Assembly (NCBI GenBank): GCA_023375785.1
Contig: SZWC01004723.1
Location: 11,820-35,896 of the forward strand
DNA from: Penium margaritaceum
Lineage: Eukaryota > Streptophyta > Zygnematophyceae > Desmidiales > Peniaceae
Reading direction: 5' to 3'
Length of the DNA: 24,077 nt
Below, piece after piece: positions 10,309-19,953 of the stretch (within the stretch, counting starts at the first letter, position 1; every line of letters begins with the position of its first letter). Below the pieces are notes generated by a model. That model did no database searches. It was not told where the DNA came from and worked only from the letters and a program-made list of their open reading frames with translations. A program made the position numbers and the translations under genes.

Positions 10309-11052
10309 TGTCGGAAAAACAAGTGAAGCTGAACAAGGAGCGGAAGCGAGGGGTGAGGCAAACGTGTGACTGGAAACAGAATGGAAAACGGAAGCGATGA
10401 AACGATGAATGATTGATTGATAGAAGCAAGGAACAAGTACAAGAGAGCTAGCATTAATAGTTGTAACCCCTATCAGGTTCTAGGCCTAAGCAGCTACTAG
10501 GGATGGCGGCTCGGTAGTGTTAACCGCCGTGAACACCGGGTTGCCTGGTGTTGCTTTGGTGCTGCTGCCGAAGTCAGCTGAGTCGCTTCGCGACTCACTG
10601 CAGCTGAAGAGGGGGAGAAGGAGCAGGTCCTGGTCCGGACGTGCCTTGCGGAGTTGCACAGTCATGGTGATAGATCCGCCTCGCCACGGCTGTCTTCTTT
10701 GGGGACGGACCGCCTTGGTGGGGAGAGCGCCGGACGTGACCCTCTGTCCTGTAGCTTGGACCGAGCCGCGATGACGCTTGGAGAGGCTTGGTGGGGCGGT
10801 GAGGCCCGTCCATCGTGCGGTGGTCGGTGACGTGCACGAGAGGTCCCGTTGCCGGTTGCCGTTACTGATCATCGTGGCTCGGTCGGCTTTGCCGCCCGAG
10901 CCGTTGGGCGTGATCTCCCAGGGAGATGAACCGCCTCCGACAGGTAATTGCAGTGTCACGGATGCGGAGGCAGGGCAGGTAGGTAGAGAAGGAAATAAGG
11001 AGTGGGTGGAACCCGAGTGAAGAAGGTGTGGCAGTGGAGGATATTTCTGACA
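10309..11052. mobile_element. Probable solo LTR (744 bp) inside the satellite
   Basis: A non-satellite island begins TGTCGGAAAAAC and ends ATTTCTGACA, giving TG...CA ends within a 9-bp imperfect inverted repeat (TGTCGGAAA / TTTCTGACA). It is flanked by AGGCG (10304-10308) and AGGCA (11053-11057), and the decamer phase also shifts by five bases across it. Size, ends and a 5-bp duplication fit an LTR left by recombination between the two LTRs of a full element. It has no clear similarity to the LTRs of elements 1 or 2, so it comes from another family. Orientation is undetermined. Open frames within it, such as the minus-strand one over 10486-11070, resemble no known protein and run into the satellite. 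A non-autonomous DNA transposon with short terminal inverted repeats is the alternative. Confidence 0.65.
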
Positions 11053-14023
11053 AGGCACACTCAGGCGCACTCAGGCGCACTCAGGGGCACTCAGGCGCAC
11101 TCAGGCACACTCAGGCGCACTCAGGCGCACTCAGGGGCACTCAGGCGCACTCAAGCGCATTCAGGCATAGTAAGGCGCAGTTAGGCATAGTCACACGCAC
11201 TCAGGCGCAGTCACGCCCAGTCGGGCGCAGTCAGGGGCACTCAGGCGCGCATAGGTGGACTCACGTGCAGTCAGGCGCACTCAGGCGCACTCATGCACAC
11301 TTAGGCACCCCAGGCGCACTCAGGCCCACTCTGGCACACTCTGGTGCACTGAAGCGCCCTCAGGCTCACTTAGGCACACTCAAGCACACTCATGCGCACT
11401 CACGCGCACTCAGGCGCTCTCAGGCGCAGTGAGGCGCAGTTAGGGGCATTCAAGCGCAGTCAGGCGCAGTCAGGCGCAATCAGGCGCAGTCAGGCGAAGT
11501 CAGGTGCAGTTAGGCGCAGTCAGGCACGGTCAGGCGCAGTCAGGGGAAGTCAGGCGCAGTCAAGAGCAGTCAGGCGCAGGAAGGCGCAGTCAGGCGCAGG
11601 CAAGCGCAGTCAGGCATAGTCAGGCGCAGTCAGGCACTGTCAGGGGCACGCAGGTGCACTCAGGCGCGCTCAGGCGCACTCAAGCGCACTCAGGCGCATT
11701 CAGGCGCACACAGGCACACTCAGGCGCACTCAGGCGCACTCAGGCACACTCAGGCGCTGTCAGGCGCACTCAGGCGCAGTCAGGCGCTGTGAGGCGCAGT
11801 CAGGCAGAGTCAGGCGTAGTCAGGCGCAGTCAGGCACACTCAGGCCCACTCAGGCGCACTCAGGAGCACTCAGGCGCATTCAAGCGCAATCAGGCGCATT
11901 CAGGCGCACTCAGGCACACATAGGCGCACTCAGGCGCACTCACGCGCACTCAGGCGCACTCAAGCGCACTCAGGTGCACTCAGGCGCACTCAGGCGTACT
12001 CAGGCGCACTCATGCGCTCAGGCGCAGTCAGGCACAAACAGGCGCAGTCAGGCGCAGTCAGGCGCAGTCAGGCGCAGTCACGCGCAGTCACGCACATTTA
12101 GGCGCACTAAGGCGCACTCAGGCGCACTCAAGCGCACTCAGGCGCACTCAGGCGCACTCAGGCGCACTCAAGCGCAGTCAGGCGCAGTCACGCGCAGTCG
12201 GGTGCACTCAGGCGTCCTCGGGCGCACTCAGGCGCAGTCAGGCGCAGTCAGGCGCAGTCAGACGCAGTCAGGTATAGTCAGGCGTAGTCCGGCGCAGTCA
12301 GGGGCACTCACCGGCACTCAGCCCCACTCAGGCGCACTCAGGCGCACTCAGGCGCACTCAGGCGGACTTAGGCGCACTCAGGCGCACTCAAGCGCACTCA
12401 GGCGCACTCAGGCGCACTCAGGCACATTCAGGCGCACTCAGGTGCATTCAGGCGCATTCAGGCGCACTCAGGCGCACTCGAGCTAACTCAGGCGCACTCA
12501 GGCGCAGTCAAGCACAGTCAGGCGCAATCACGCACCGCCAGGCGCACTCAGGGACATTCGTGCGCACTCAGGCGCATTCAAGCGCACTCAGGCGCACTCA
12601 GGTACACGCAGGCGCACTCAGGCATACTCAGGAACACTCATGCATAATCAGACACACTCAGGGACACTCAGCGTACTCAGGCGCACTCAGGCACTCTCAT
12701 GCACACTCAGGCGTACTCAGGGGCACTCAAGCGCACTCAGGCGCAGCCAGGCGCAGACAGGCGCAGTCAGGCACAGTCAGGCGCAGTCAGGCGCATTGAG
12801 GTGCACTAAGGCGCACTCAGGCGCACTCAGGCACACTCAGGCATATTCATGCACATTCAGGCGCACTGAGGCGCACTCAGGCACACTCAGGTGCACTCTG
12901 GTGCCCTCAGGCACTTCAGGCGCTCTCGGGCGCACTAAGGCGCTCTCTAGTGTAGTTAGGCGCACACTCAGGCCCACTCAGGCGCACTCAGGCGCACTCA
13001 GGCGCACTCAGGCCCACTCAGGCGCAATCAGGCGCACTCAGGCGCACTTAGGTGCACTCAGGCGCAGTCAGGCGCAGTCATGCGAAGACAGGCGCAGTCA
13101 GGCTCAGTCCGGCGCAGTCAGGCGCAGTCAGGCGCACTCAGGCACAATCAGGCGCACTTAGGTACACTCAGGCGCAGTCAGGCGCAGTCAGGCGCAGTCA
13201 AGCGCAGTCAGGCACAGTCACACGCAGTCAGGCGCAGTCATACGCAGTCAGGGGCACTCAAGGGCACTCAGGCGCATTCAGGCGCACTCAGGCGCACTTA
13301 GGCGCACTCAGGCGCACTCAGGGGCACTCAGGCGCACTCAGGCGTACTCAGGCACACTCAGGCGCACTCAAGGGCACTCAGGTGCACTCAGGCGCACTCA
13401 AGCGCACTCAGGCGTACTCAGGCACAGTCAGACGCAGTTTGGCGCAGTCAGGCGCAGTGAGGCACAATCAAGCGCAGTCAGGCGCAACTCAGGCACACTC
13501 AGGCGCACTCAGGCACACTCAGGCACACTCAGGCGCAGTCATGCGAAGTCATGCGCAGTCAGGCGCACTCAGGCACACTCAGGCGCACTCAGGCGCACTC
13601 AGGCGCACTCAGGCGCACTCAGGCGCACTCAGGCACGCTAAGGCGCTCTCAGGCGCAGTCAGGCACAGTCAGGCATAGTAAGGCGCAGTCAGGCGCAGTC
13701 AGGCGCAATCAGGCGCAGTCAGGCACAATGAGGCGCATTCAGGCGCAGTCAAGCGCAGTCAGGCGCAGTCAGGCGCACACAGGCACACTCAGGCACACTC
13801 AGGCACAGTCAGGGGCAGTCAGGCGCAGTTAGGCGCAGTCAGGCGCACTCAGGCGCAGTCAGGCGCAGTCAGGCGTAGTCAGGCGCAGTCAGGCGCAGTC
13901 AGGCGTAGTCAGGCGCAGTCAGGCGCAGTCAGGCGCAGTCAGGCGCAGTCAGGCGCATTCAGGTGCACTCAGGTGCACTCAGGCGCACTGAGGCACACTC
14001 AGGCGCACTCAGGCGCACTTAGG
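11053..14023. repeat. 10-bp satellite array, block C
   Basis: About 297 decamers with the same two monomer classes. The string of unusual monomers at 11632-11815 matches that at 8581-8775 in block B in order. The string at 13411-13561 matches 21549-21729 in block D. An 11-mer, GGCGCAACTCA, is at 13481. Length errors are somewhat more common here (for example near 11309, 12015, 12668, 12912 and 12962). No gene is seen; plus-strand frames are open only because of the monomer. Confidence 0.95.
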
Positions 14024-14085
14024 TGTTACAAAAAGGGAAAAAAGGCAGATATGTCCCAAACCCATGTAGAGCATAACGACAGTGA

Positions 14086-14117
14086 GGGAGGGGAGAGATG
14101 CCACTCTCTCCCCTCCC
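14086..14117 (+). other. U3 hairpin of element 2 LTR
   Basis: A 12-bp stem GGGAGGGGAGAG / CTCTCCCCTCCC with loop ATGCCACT; identical in the 3' LTR at 20016-20047. Position and loop match the element 1 hairpin at 418-445, whose outermost C-G pair appears here as G-C. This supports selection for pairing over sequence. Role unknown. Confidence 0.7.
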
Positions 14118-14406
14118 CCACCATCACCTTTGCTACTCTACACTACTGCACTGCTCTGCTCTTGGGGTCTGGAGAGAGGGTAATCCCATGCCTCGCCCTG
14201 CCCACTGTGTACCTGTTCATGTCAGTGACCTATTGAGCTGCACCATATATATCAGCAGGGATTGCACTATCACAGCGAGTGACTCAACGCAAGAGAAGAG
14301 ATCAGGCAGGGTGCTGACGTTGAGAGGCGACGAAGTGCAAGCACAAGAAGCACAGAGGAGCCGGACACTCTCCGGACAAAGTTGGATAGTCGATCGAGAG
14401 ATCGAT

Positions 14407-14413
14407 TATAAAA
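14407..14413 (+). promoter_or_regulatory. Candidate TATA box in element 2 LTR
   Basis: TATAAAA about 384 bp into the LTR, conserved at 20337-20343 in the 3' copy. An AATAAA 65 bases downstream (14472) could act as the polyadenylation signal in the 3' LTR, with R starting between them. Start site not determined. Confidence 0.55.
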
Positions 14414-14585
14414 CTCAATCTGAGGGTTCGGGAAAATCTATCTTCATGGGATCAACGGCTCACGACAAATGAATAAATCAAGAGGAGTTCCATGGATACG
14501 GGGGGGTTTCCGAAAGAACAACAAAGACTCGGTGTGACCGCACCCCAAGGACCTGCCGGCTCCTGACGGCAGATTGCATAAGTGC

Positions 14586-14606
14586 AATAGTGTGTTTTGC
14601 ACTATT
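14586..14606 (+). other. R/U5 hairpin of element 2 LTR
   Basis: AATAGTG / CACTATT, a 7-bp stem with loop TGTTTTG. In the 3' LTR (20515-20535) the two substitutions fall in the loop, and one extends the stem to 8 bp (AATAGTGC / GCACTATT). The stem itself is unchanged. It may be a transcribed RNA structure; function unknown. Confidence 0.45.
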
Positions 14607-14887
14607 AACCGTACGAAGTGAACGGCAGCGCAAGGTGTGCCGGAGCTTCAGGATATAAAGAAGCGAGACTCAACGCTATCACTTACTTGTTCCAAGGGGA
14701 GATGCTTTGACACATTACATTTGTACCCGGGAACTGGAGTTGGACTTGTACTTTATTTGAGTTATCGCATGCCAGGAGTCCTTGATGAACGAGACATCTG
14801 TGTGGGAACTTCAGAGCTGAATTGCGATTGGTTGCGCTGTTCTTGATCTCAGTCAATTACGCTTTAACGATCTCAATTTTCAACATT

Positions 14888-14900
14888 TGGTATCAGAGCA
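14888..14900 (+). other. Primer-binding site (initiator tRNA-Met), element 2
   Basis: TGGTATCAGAGCA, two bases after the 5' LTR, identical to the site in element 1. GCTGCGC at 14930-14936, 42 bases from the start of the site, may contact the D-arm region of the same tRNA (see findings). Confidence 0.92.
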
Positions 14901-15014
14901 GGGGCGTTGATTGACTACATCAAGGACTGGCTGCGCTGTCTCAGACATCCATTCTGTGGACCAAGTGATTTCAACTAGCACCACCAGCAGAAGAAACACC
15001 TGCCAGTGGCAGTC

Positions 15015-16158
15015 ATGGCAGGTTTCAGCGGGGGTAACATTGGTGACACATTCAAGTTTCAACAATTTGACGGCCGGGACTACCATGAATTCGCATTAAA
15101 CATGAGAATGGTGTTCCTGGGCAAAGGCTTGTGGGGAGTGGTGGCAGATCCTCCAACTGAGATTCTAAGCGCAACGACCTCAGCAGATGAGAAACTACTA
15201 TGGCAACGCAGATGTGATCAGGCATTTGCTATCTTGGCAATGCAAGTCTTTGAACATCTCAAGTTCCTTATTAGAGATGGGAATCCGACCTTGGATCCAA
15301 GAAAAGCCTGGGTTGCACTTCGACAAAGATATCACAAAGTCGGCGACTCTGAACTCCACAACCTTCTTATCCAGTTGTGAACTCAAGATGGACGACAACA
15401 CAAGACTGGAAGATCACGTCTCTCGACTCAAAATGCTGATTGAACGTATTACCTCAATGGGCGAGTCTCTATCTGAGAAAGTTATAGTACTATGACTCTT
15501 TGCGAGCCTCCCATCACGTTTTGAAACAACCGTGGAACAATTACTTGCTTTTCAAGAGCAGGGTGCCACATTTGACTCCAGACTTCAATCATTGGAAACT
15601 GCTCAACAACAGGCTCTACCTGGAGTATCCTCCTCCAGCAACATCGCCAGTTCATCCAACAACCCTGGCGCAGCTGTCCAAGCAGTTCAACAACCGCAGC
15701 CAGTAGTTCAAGGAGGACCAGGACAACCTGGAGTGTATGAACTATCCCTGGAAAAATCCTGTGACACGCTTTTTCGAGCAGAAGAAATATTCCTCAAGAG
15801 TGGAGACCTCTCAGATGCAGCATTGGCAGCTCGCTATGGAGGCAGGCCTCATCAACATTTCACACGCTAACATGCAAATGGGCATGGTCATACAGGTTTT
15901 TCCAGAAACCAACCACAGCACTTTCATCGCCAGCCGTCTCAAGAGAGTAACATTCCAGCAGGAGCACCCGGCAGTAAAGGCTATGAACATGTGAAGTGCT
16001 GGAACTGCCAGCAACTTGGTCACATCAATCGCTACTGTGACCAACCAAAGAGGCCACGACATCCTGACACACAACATGCCCTCTTGACAACAACACCTTC
16101 ACCAAGCAACTTCAGCGAAGGGTTCAAAAATATGTTCACTCAGATGACTACAGCATAG
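15015..16158 (+). pseudogene. gag of element 2 (capsid/nucleocapsid), lightly broken
   Basis: I chose ATG 15015 (MAGFSGGNIGDTF) because it aligns with the element 1 start; a GTG nine bases earlier has no support. The capsid-type domain runs to about 15830: LWGVV, DGNPTLDPRKAW and KVGDSELHNLL. A two-base deletion near 15376, relative to element 1, moves the frame 3 to 1 and creates TGA 15378. In frame 1, TGA 15493 stands where element 1 has Arg, TAA 15868 follows the HFTR segment, and TAG 16156 stands where element 1 has Trp. The zinc knuckle at 15997-16038, CWNCQQLGHINRYC, is a perfect CX2CX4HX4C for RNA binding and packaging. Gag is not separated from Pol by a conserved stop, as is usual for Copia. 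Confidence 0.88.
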
Positions 16159-16830
16159 AACCAGATGCTACACCAAATGGAAACCCTGCATGCCAACGGA
16201 TCCGATGCAGCAACAGAGATTAACTTTACACCCGACGCTGTGCACTTCTCCAATCTGGCACAACCCCTGTCACAGCAATCGAATTCACCATCCCTTGTAC
16301 CAGATTCAACTTTACCTGACAACTTCATCCTTGAAGATCTGGCTCTCTGCACCATCGACAGTGCCTTCTTACTTGCTGCCGGAATTCTGGCATGGATCAT
16401 TGACAGCGGTTGCACCCGACACATGACTTGCAACCACTCCTGGTTCATCGAATTCAAGGAACTCCGTAATCCTAAGCCTGTACGCATTGGTGACGGCCGT
16501 TTCATCCCAGCCATCGGAGTTGGCACTGTCAAAATTGCTATCTCCTTCGAAGGGAAGGTGGCCTCCAGGACCTTCTCCGATGTTTTATTTGTCCCTGACC
16601 TGGCTGCAAATCTTCTTTCCGTCACCCGTTTGAAGGACAAAAATTGCAAAGTGGTTTTTGACACTGACAAGAGTTGTCGGATCTTTGCCAGCAATGGTAA
16701 GCTTGTTGCCCAAGCACGACGAGAAGGCAACTTGAAAATTCTGCCCACCCTGGATGTGGAGGCAGACCCTTCAGCTCCAGAGGTGGCTTTGGCCACGACG
16801 ACTCCAACTGCCACCAGCACTCAGACACCT
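16159..16830 (+). pseudogene. Copia aspartic protease region, element 2 (intact domain in a broken polyprotein)
   Basis: This is one open frame from 16159 through the integrase core. The active site is IIDSGCTRHMTC with catalytic Asp at 16402-16404. The block IPAIGVGTVKIAISFEGKV and the VPDLAANLLSVTRL strand that precede the GAG-pre-integrase domain are also present. It processes Gag-Pol by cutting between domains. No frameshift is visible within it, in contrast to element 1. It is labelled pseudogene only because the polyprotein is interrupted upstream and downstream. Confidence 0.85.
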
Positions 16831-17960
16831 GACAGCCTTACCATTCTCTGGAATCAGCGTCTGGGTCACATTGGTTTCACCACTCTGCAGACCATGTCCC
16901 AACAAGAAATGGCTCACTGTCTTCCTACTTCTCTCCACGAGCCCACAAACACCTGCTGTGAAGGATGTCTTGCGGGCAAACAACATCAAGCCAGCTTTCC
17001 CAGCTACTCTGACAGCAGCGCCACGGACAAACTTCAACTCATCCACGTGGACCTCTGCTGTGTCAAAGATGCTTCCCTTTCCGGCAAACACTACTTTCTG
17101 GTTCTTCTGGATGACTTCACTCACTATGTGTGGGTTCGTTTTCTCCGTCACAAGTCTGAGGCTCCTGAGCACATCATCACGTGGACCCGCAAGGTGGAAA
17201 ATGAAACTAACAAGACCATCAAAGCATTTCGCTCTGACAATGGGGGGGAATTTGTCAATACCACTCTTCAGTCCTTTTTTGATCAAAAGGGTATTACTCA
17301 TCTGCGAACCACACCACGCACACCGCAGTAAAATGGAAAAGCGGAACGGATGAACCGTAGCCTTCTGGACATGGCACGTTCCATGCTTCATGCTGCCAGC
17401 ATGACTACTGGCTTTTGGGCAGAAGCTGTCAATACGGCTGCCTATATTCTCAACCGCGTTCCATGTTCAAAGGCACCTCACGGCTCCTCTCCGTACCAGG
17501 CCTGGACAGGCCACAGACCCAATGTGGGTCATCTGAAAGTCTGGGGCTGCACAGGCTATCCTTGGGTCAAACCTGAACTTCGTGACAAACTTGGTTCTCA
17601 CACCCGCAAAGGAGTCTTGGTTGGGTATGAAGATGGGAACAATGCCTACCGCCTCTGGGATCTGCGGACCAAGACCATCATCCGCAGCCGCAGTGCCACA
17701 TTTGATGAATCTCTTCGTGATCGACAGCACCCAACCACTAACCCTGACTTGCAGGTGATCTCCTTGGATGCCATTCAGCCGTTGCCACCTCAGCGGTCCC
17801 ATGAAACTTATGACGATGAACACCCCGGAGTTCTTCCTCCAGTTGTCCCTGCCGCTGAAGCCGAGGATCCTCCACCACCACCTGCAGCAGTTGCTCCTCC
17901 ACCAGAAGCACCTGCCCCCGCACCTCCCACGAAGTCCAGAGCGGGATCTCGTCAAGACGC
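16831..17960 (+). pseudogene. Copia integrase, element 2 (DD35E residues complete, one internal stop)
   Basis: The GAG-pre-integrase zinc region reads LWNQRLGHIG ... CCEGCLAGKQ. The rve core has Asp 17050-17052 (HVDLCC), Asp 17236-17238 (RSDNGGEF) and Glu 17344-17346 (NGKAER). Spacing is 62 residues between the Asps and exactly 35 between the second Asp and Glu. TAA at 17329-17331 sits between PQ and NGKAER, replacing the second Gln of PQQNG, the same codon that is TAG in element 1. Downstream, GFWAEAVNTA, PNVGHLKVWG and KGVLVGYEDG follow, then a Pro/Ala-rich linker (17860-17960). The enzyme inserts the cDNA and makes the 5-bp duplications seen here. Without readthrough the product would lack the catalytic Glu. 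Confidence 0.9.
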
Positions 17961-19703
17961 CCGTGTTCAACCTGCTAGCTGGGATGCCTCCCAGGGTCCC
18001 GACGGTCTGCTCGCATCGCTGGATTGAAGGCTCTGACTGCCATCTTCACTGAGAAACGTTCTTCTCCCTCAGCTCCGTCTTCTGCCTCCATCCCCTCTGT
18101 CTATCCCACAGCAGATGTGGCTCTTATCACCCAGGTGGTTGACCCAGTCAGCTACAAGGATGCAATGAGCCGTCCTGAAGCCGCTGCCTGGCAAGCTGTT
18201 GCTGTCGCTGAGTATGAGCAACTCCTCAAGCAGAACACATGGGTTCTAGTCGATCCTCCTGCGGATGCTCCTGTCGTCTCGTGCAAGTGGATATTCAAAC
18301 TCAAACTGGACGAACACGGCCAACCTGATCGTTACAAGGCCAGATTGGTGGCACGTGGCTACAGCCAAGTCCACGGTGTCAACTACAGCGACACGTTCGC
18401 CCCTGTCGCCAAATATTCCTCTATCAGGGTGATTCTGGCTCTAGCAGCCCATGAAGGATGGCACCTCCACCAGATGGACGTCAAATCTGCTTTCTTAAAT
18501 GGCGATCTTGAGGAATAAGTGTACATGCTCCAGCCTGAGGGATTTGTGCAGCCGGGGGGGGGGGGAGGCAAAGTCTGTTGGCTCCTCAAATCCCTCTATG
18601 GCCTCAAGCAAGCGCCGCGGCAGTGGAACAAGAAAATTCACGAGTTTTTCCTCAGTCAGAACCTGGCTCGACTGCACTCTAATCAGTCAGTTTACTACAA
18701 AGGTGGCCTTGACAATCTGGGTGTCATCTTGTATGTGGACGATCTAATCCTGTTTGGCAGAACTCTATCAACTATCACCTCCTTCAAACACACTCTCTCA
18801 ACTGCTTTTGAGATGAGCGACATCGGCCAACTCAGCATCTATCTTGGGATCCAGATCCACCAGACCATGCATCCATCCACAGTGACACTTTCCCAAAGCA
18901 CTTACATCACACACATGGCAGAGAAATTTGGGCTTGACACGCCACATCCTATCAACACTCCAATCAATGTGGACCACAGCCTGACACGGCCAATCACTGT
19001 GGACATGTTGGCAGATCCCACCGACACCAAACTCTACCCGAGTCTGGTGGGATCGCTGATGTATGCATCCGTTGGGACGAGACCTGATCTGTCCTATTCC
19101 GTGGGGATCTTGAGTGAAGAATGCAAGAATCCAACAGCAGACCACCTCACTGCTGCCAAACGCTGCGTGAAGTATCTAAGGTGCCATGCAGAGCGCAACA
19201 TCCAGTACACTCAAAATGACAAACTGACACTTGTGGGCTATTACGACGCGGATCTCTCAGGCGACAAGGCCACCAGCAAATCCACATCAGGTTACGTCTT
19301 CATCCTGAGTGGGGGACCAGTCAGCTGGCGCTAAAAAAAGCAACCAGTTGTTGCGCTATCATCAACTGAGGCAGAATACATCACTGCAAGCGAAGCGACG
19401 CGAGAAGCAACCTGGCTGCAAATGTTACTTGGTGAACTTGGGTTCGAGCAGATGGAACCGACGACCATCTACTGCGACAACCAAGGGACTATCGCCCTGA
19501 GTGAAGACCCCGTTCTACACGACAGAACCAAGCACGTCAAAAGGCAGTACCATTACGTGCGAGATGCAGTGGCCGAGGGAGAAGTGCAACTGGAATTTGT
19601 TGGCACAAAGAAGCAGGTGGTAGATGTGTTCACAAAGGCACTGGAATGGACACAACACGATACACTCTGTGAACGGATGGGATTGCATGATGGAAGTCAA
19701 TAA
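17961..19703 (+). pseudogene. Copia reverse transcriptase / RNase H, element 2
   Basis: Between about 17940 and 18000 the frame shifts from 1 to 3; the exact site in the low-complexity linker is unclear, and the frame 1 reading ends at TGA 18025. In frame 3 the reverse transcriptase has CKWIFKLK, DRYKARLVARGYSQ, MDVKSAFLNG (first catalytic Asp), SLYGLKQAPRQWN and YVDD at 18732-18743. TAA 18516 follows LEE, a position that is Glu in element 1 and in most Copia enzymes. A G12 run (18554-18565) encodes glycines and is prone to slippage but is in frame here. RNase H shows the catalytic Asp in GYYDADLSG (19245-19247), SSTEAEY and CDNQGT, with TAA 19332 in place of the Ser of SWRSKKQ. It ends at TAA 19701, which overlaps AATAAA. 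Confidence 0.88.
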
Positions 19704-19944
19704 AATGGAAATCACAAGTGAGGGAGCGTGAGAGAATCTTTTTCTTGTAACCCGGCTCGCTCACTATGAAGCAAGAGACCGTGGATGTGAGGATGAGGGA
19801 CAAGTGAGCGATGGATGAACCTCGCATTGACAGAAACGGGGGGGTGGAATAGACTTTGGGTGGGGTACAGGTGGTAGGTAGATAGTCCTTTTTCGGTTTG
19901 TTATTTTTTTTCTTGCTGTTTCGTTATTGGGATTTGGCACATAT

Positions 19945-19953
19945 GGGGGGGAA
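19945..19953 (+). other. Polypurine tract, element 2
   Basis: GGGGGGGAA preceded by CATAT, abutting the LTR start TGTTAC. The 240 bases between the pol stop and this tract are non-coding and include a G7 run at 19838-19844. Confidence 0.85.

Larger units (their letters stand above)
14024..14885 (+). repeat. 5' LTR of element 2 (862 bp)
   Basis: Begins TGTTACAAAAAGGG, ends TTTTCAACA. Contains the U3 hairpin (14086-14117), TATAAAA (14407-14413), AATAAA (14472-14477) and a second hairpin (14586-14606). Similarity to the element 1 LTR is concentrated in the first 200 bp: the hairpin, and a GGAGAGAGGGT...TCCCATGCCTC segment near 14170-14195. Confidence 0.96.

Noticed and set aside
10309..11052. 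MITE or DNA transposon as the first choice for the island
   Set aside because: The 9-bp inverted ends are within the range seen for LTR termini, and TG...CA plus a 5-bp duplication favours an LTR; kept only as an alternative.
10486..11070. Minus-strand 194-codon frame in the 744-bp island
   Set aside because: No recognisable domain, begins within satellite sequence beyond the island end, and overlaps other equally unconvincing frames in a GC-rich stretch.
7147..14023. CRISPR array
   Set aside because: The units are contiguous 10-base repeats without unique spacers and the context is eukaryotic LTR retrotransposons.
15370..15385. Programmed frameshift between parts of gag in element 2
   Set aside because: Element 1 has the in-frame version with two more bases at this point, and it lies inside the capsid domain, so a simple deletion is more likely.
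1534..19334. TAA/TAG read as glutamine (ciliate or ulvophyte-type code)
   Set aside because: Some in-frame TAA/TAG codons align with Gln (1882, 3640, 5871, 17329), which prompted the idea. But TGA also interrupts the frames six times in conserved parts, other TAA/TAG codons align with Ser, Glu, Trp or Asn, and about 480 continuous codons of element 1 and about 600 of element 3 use only CAA/CAG for Gln. C-to-T decay explains the pattern better.
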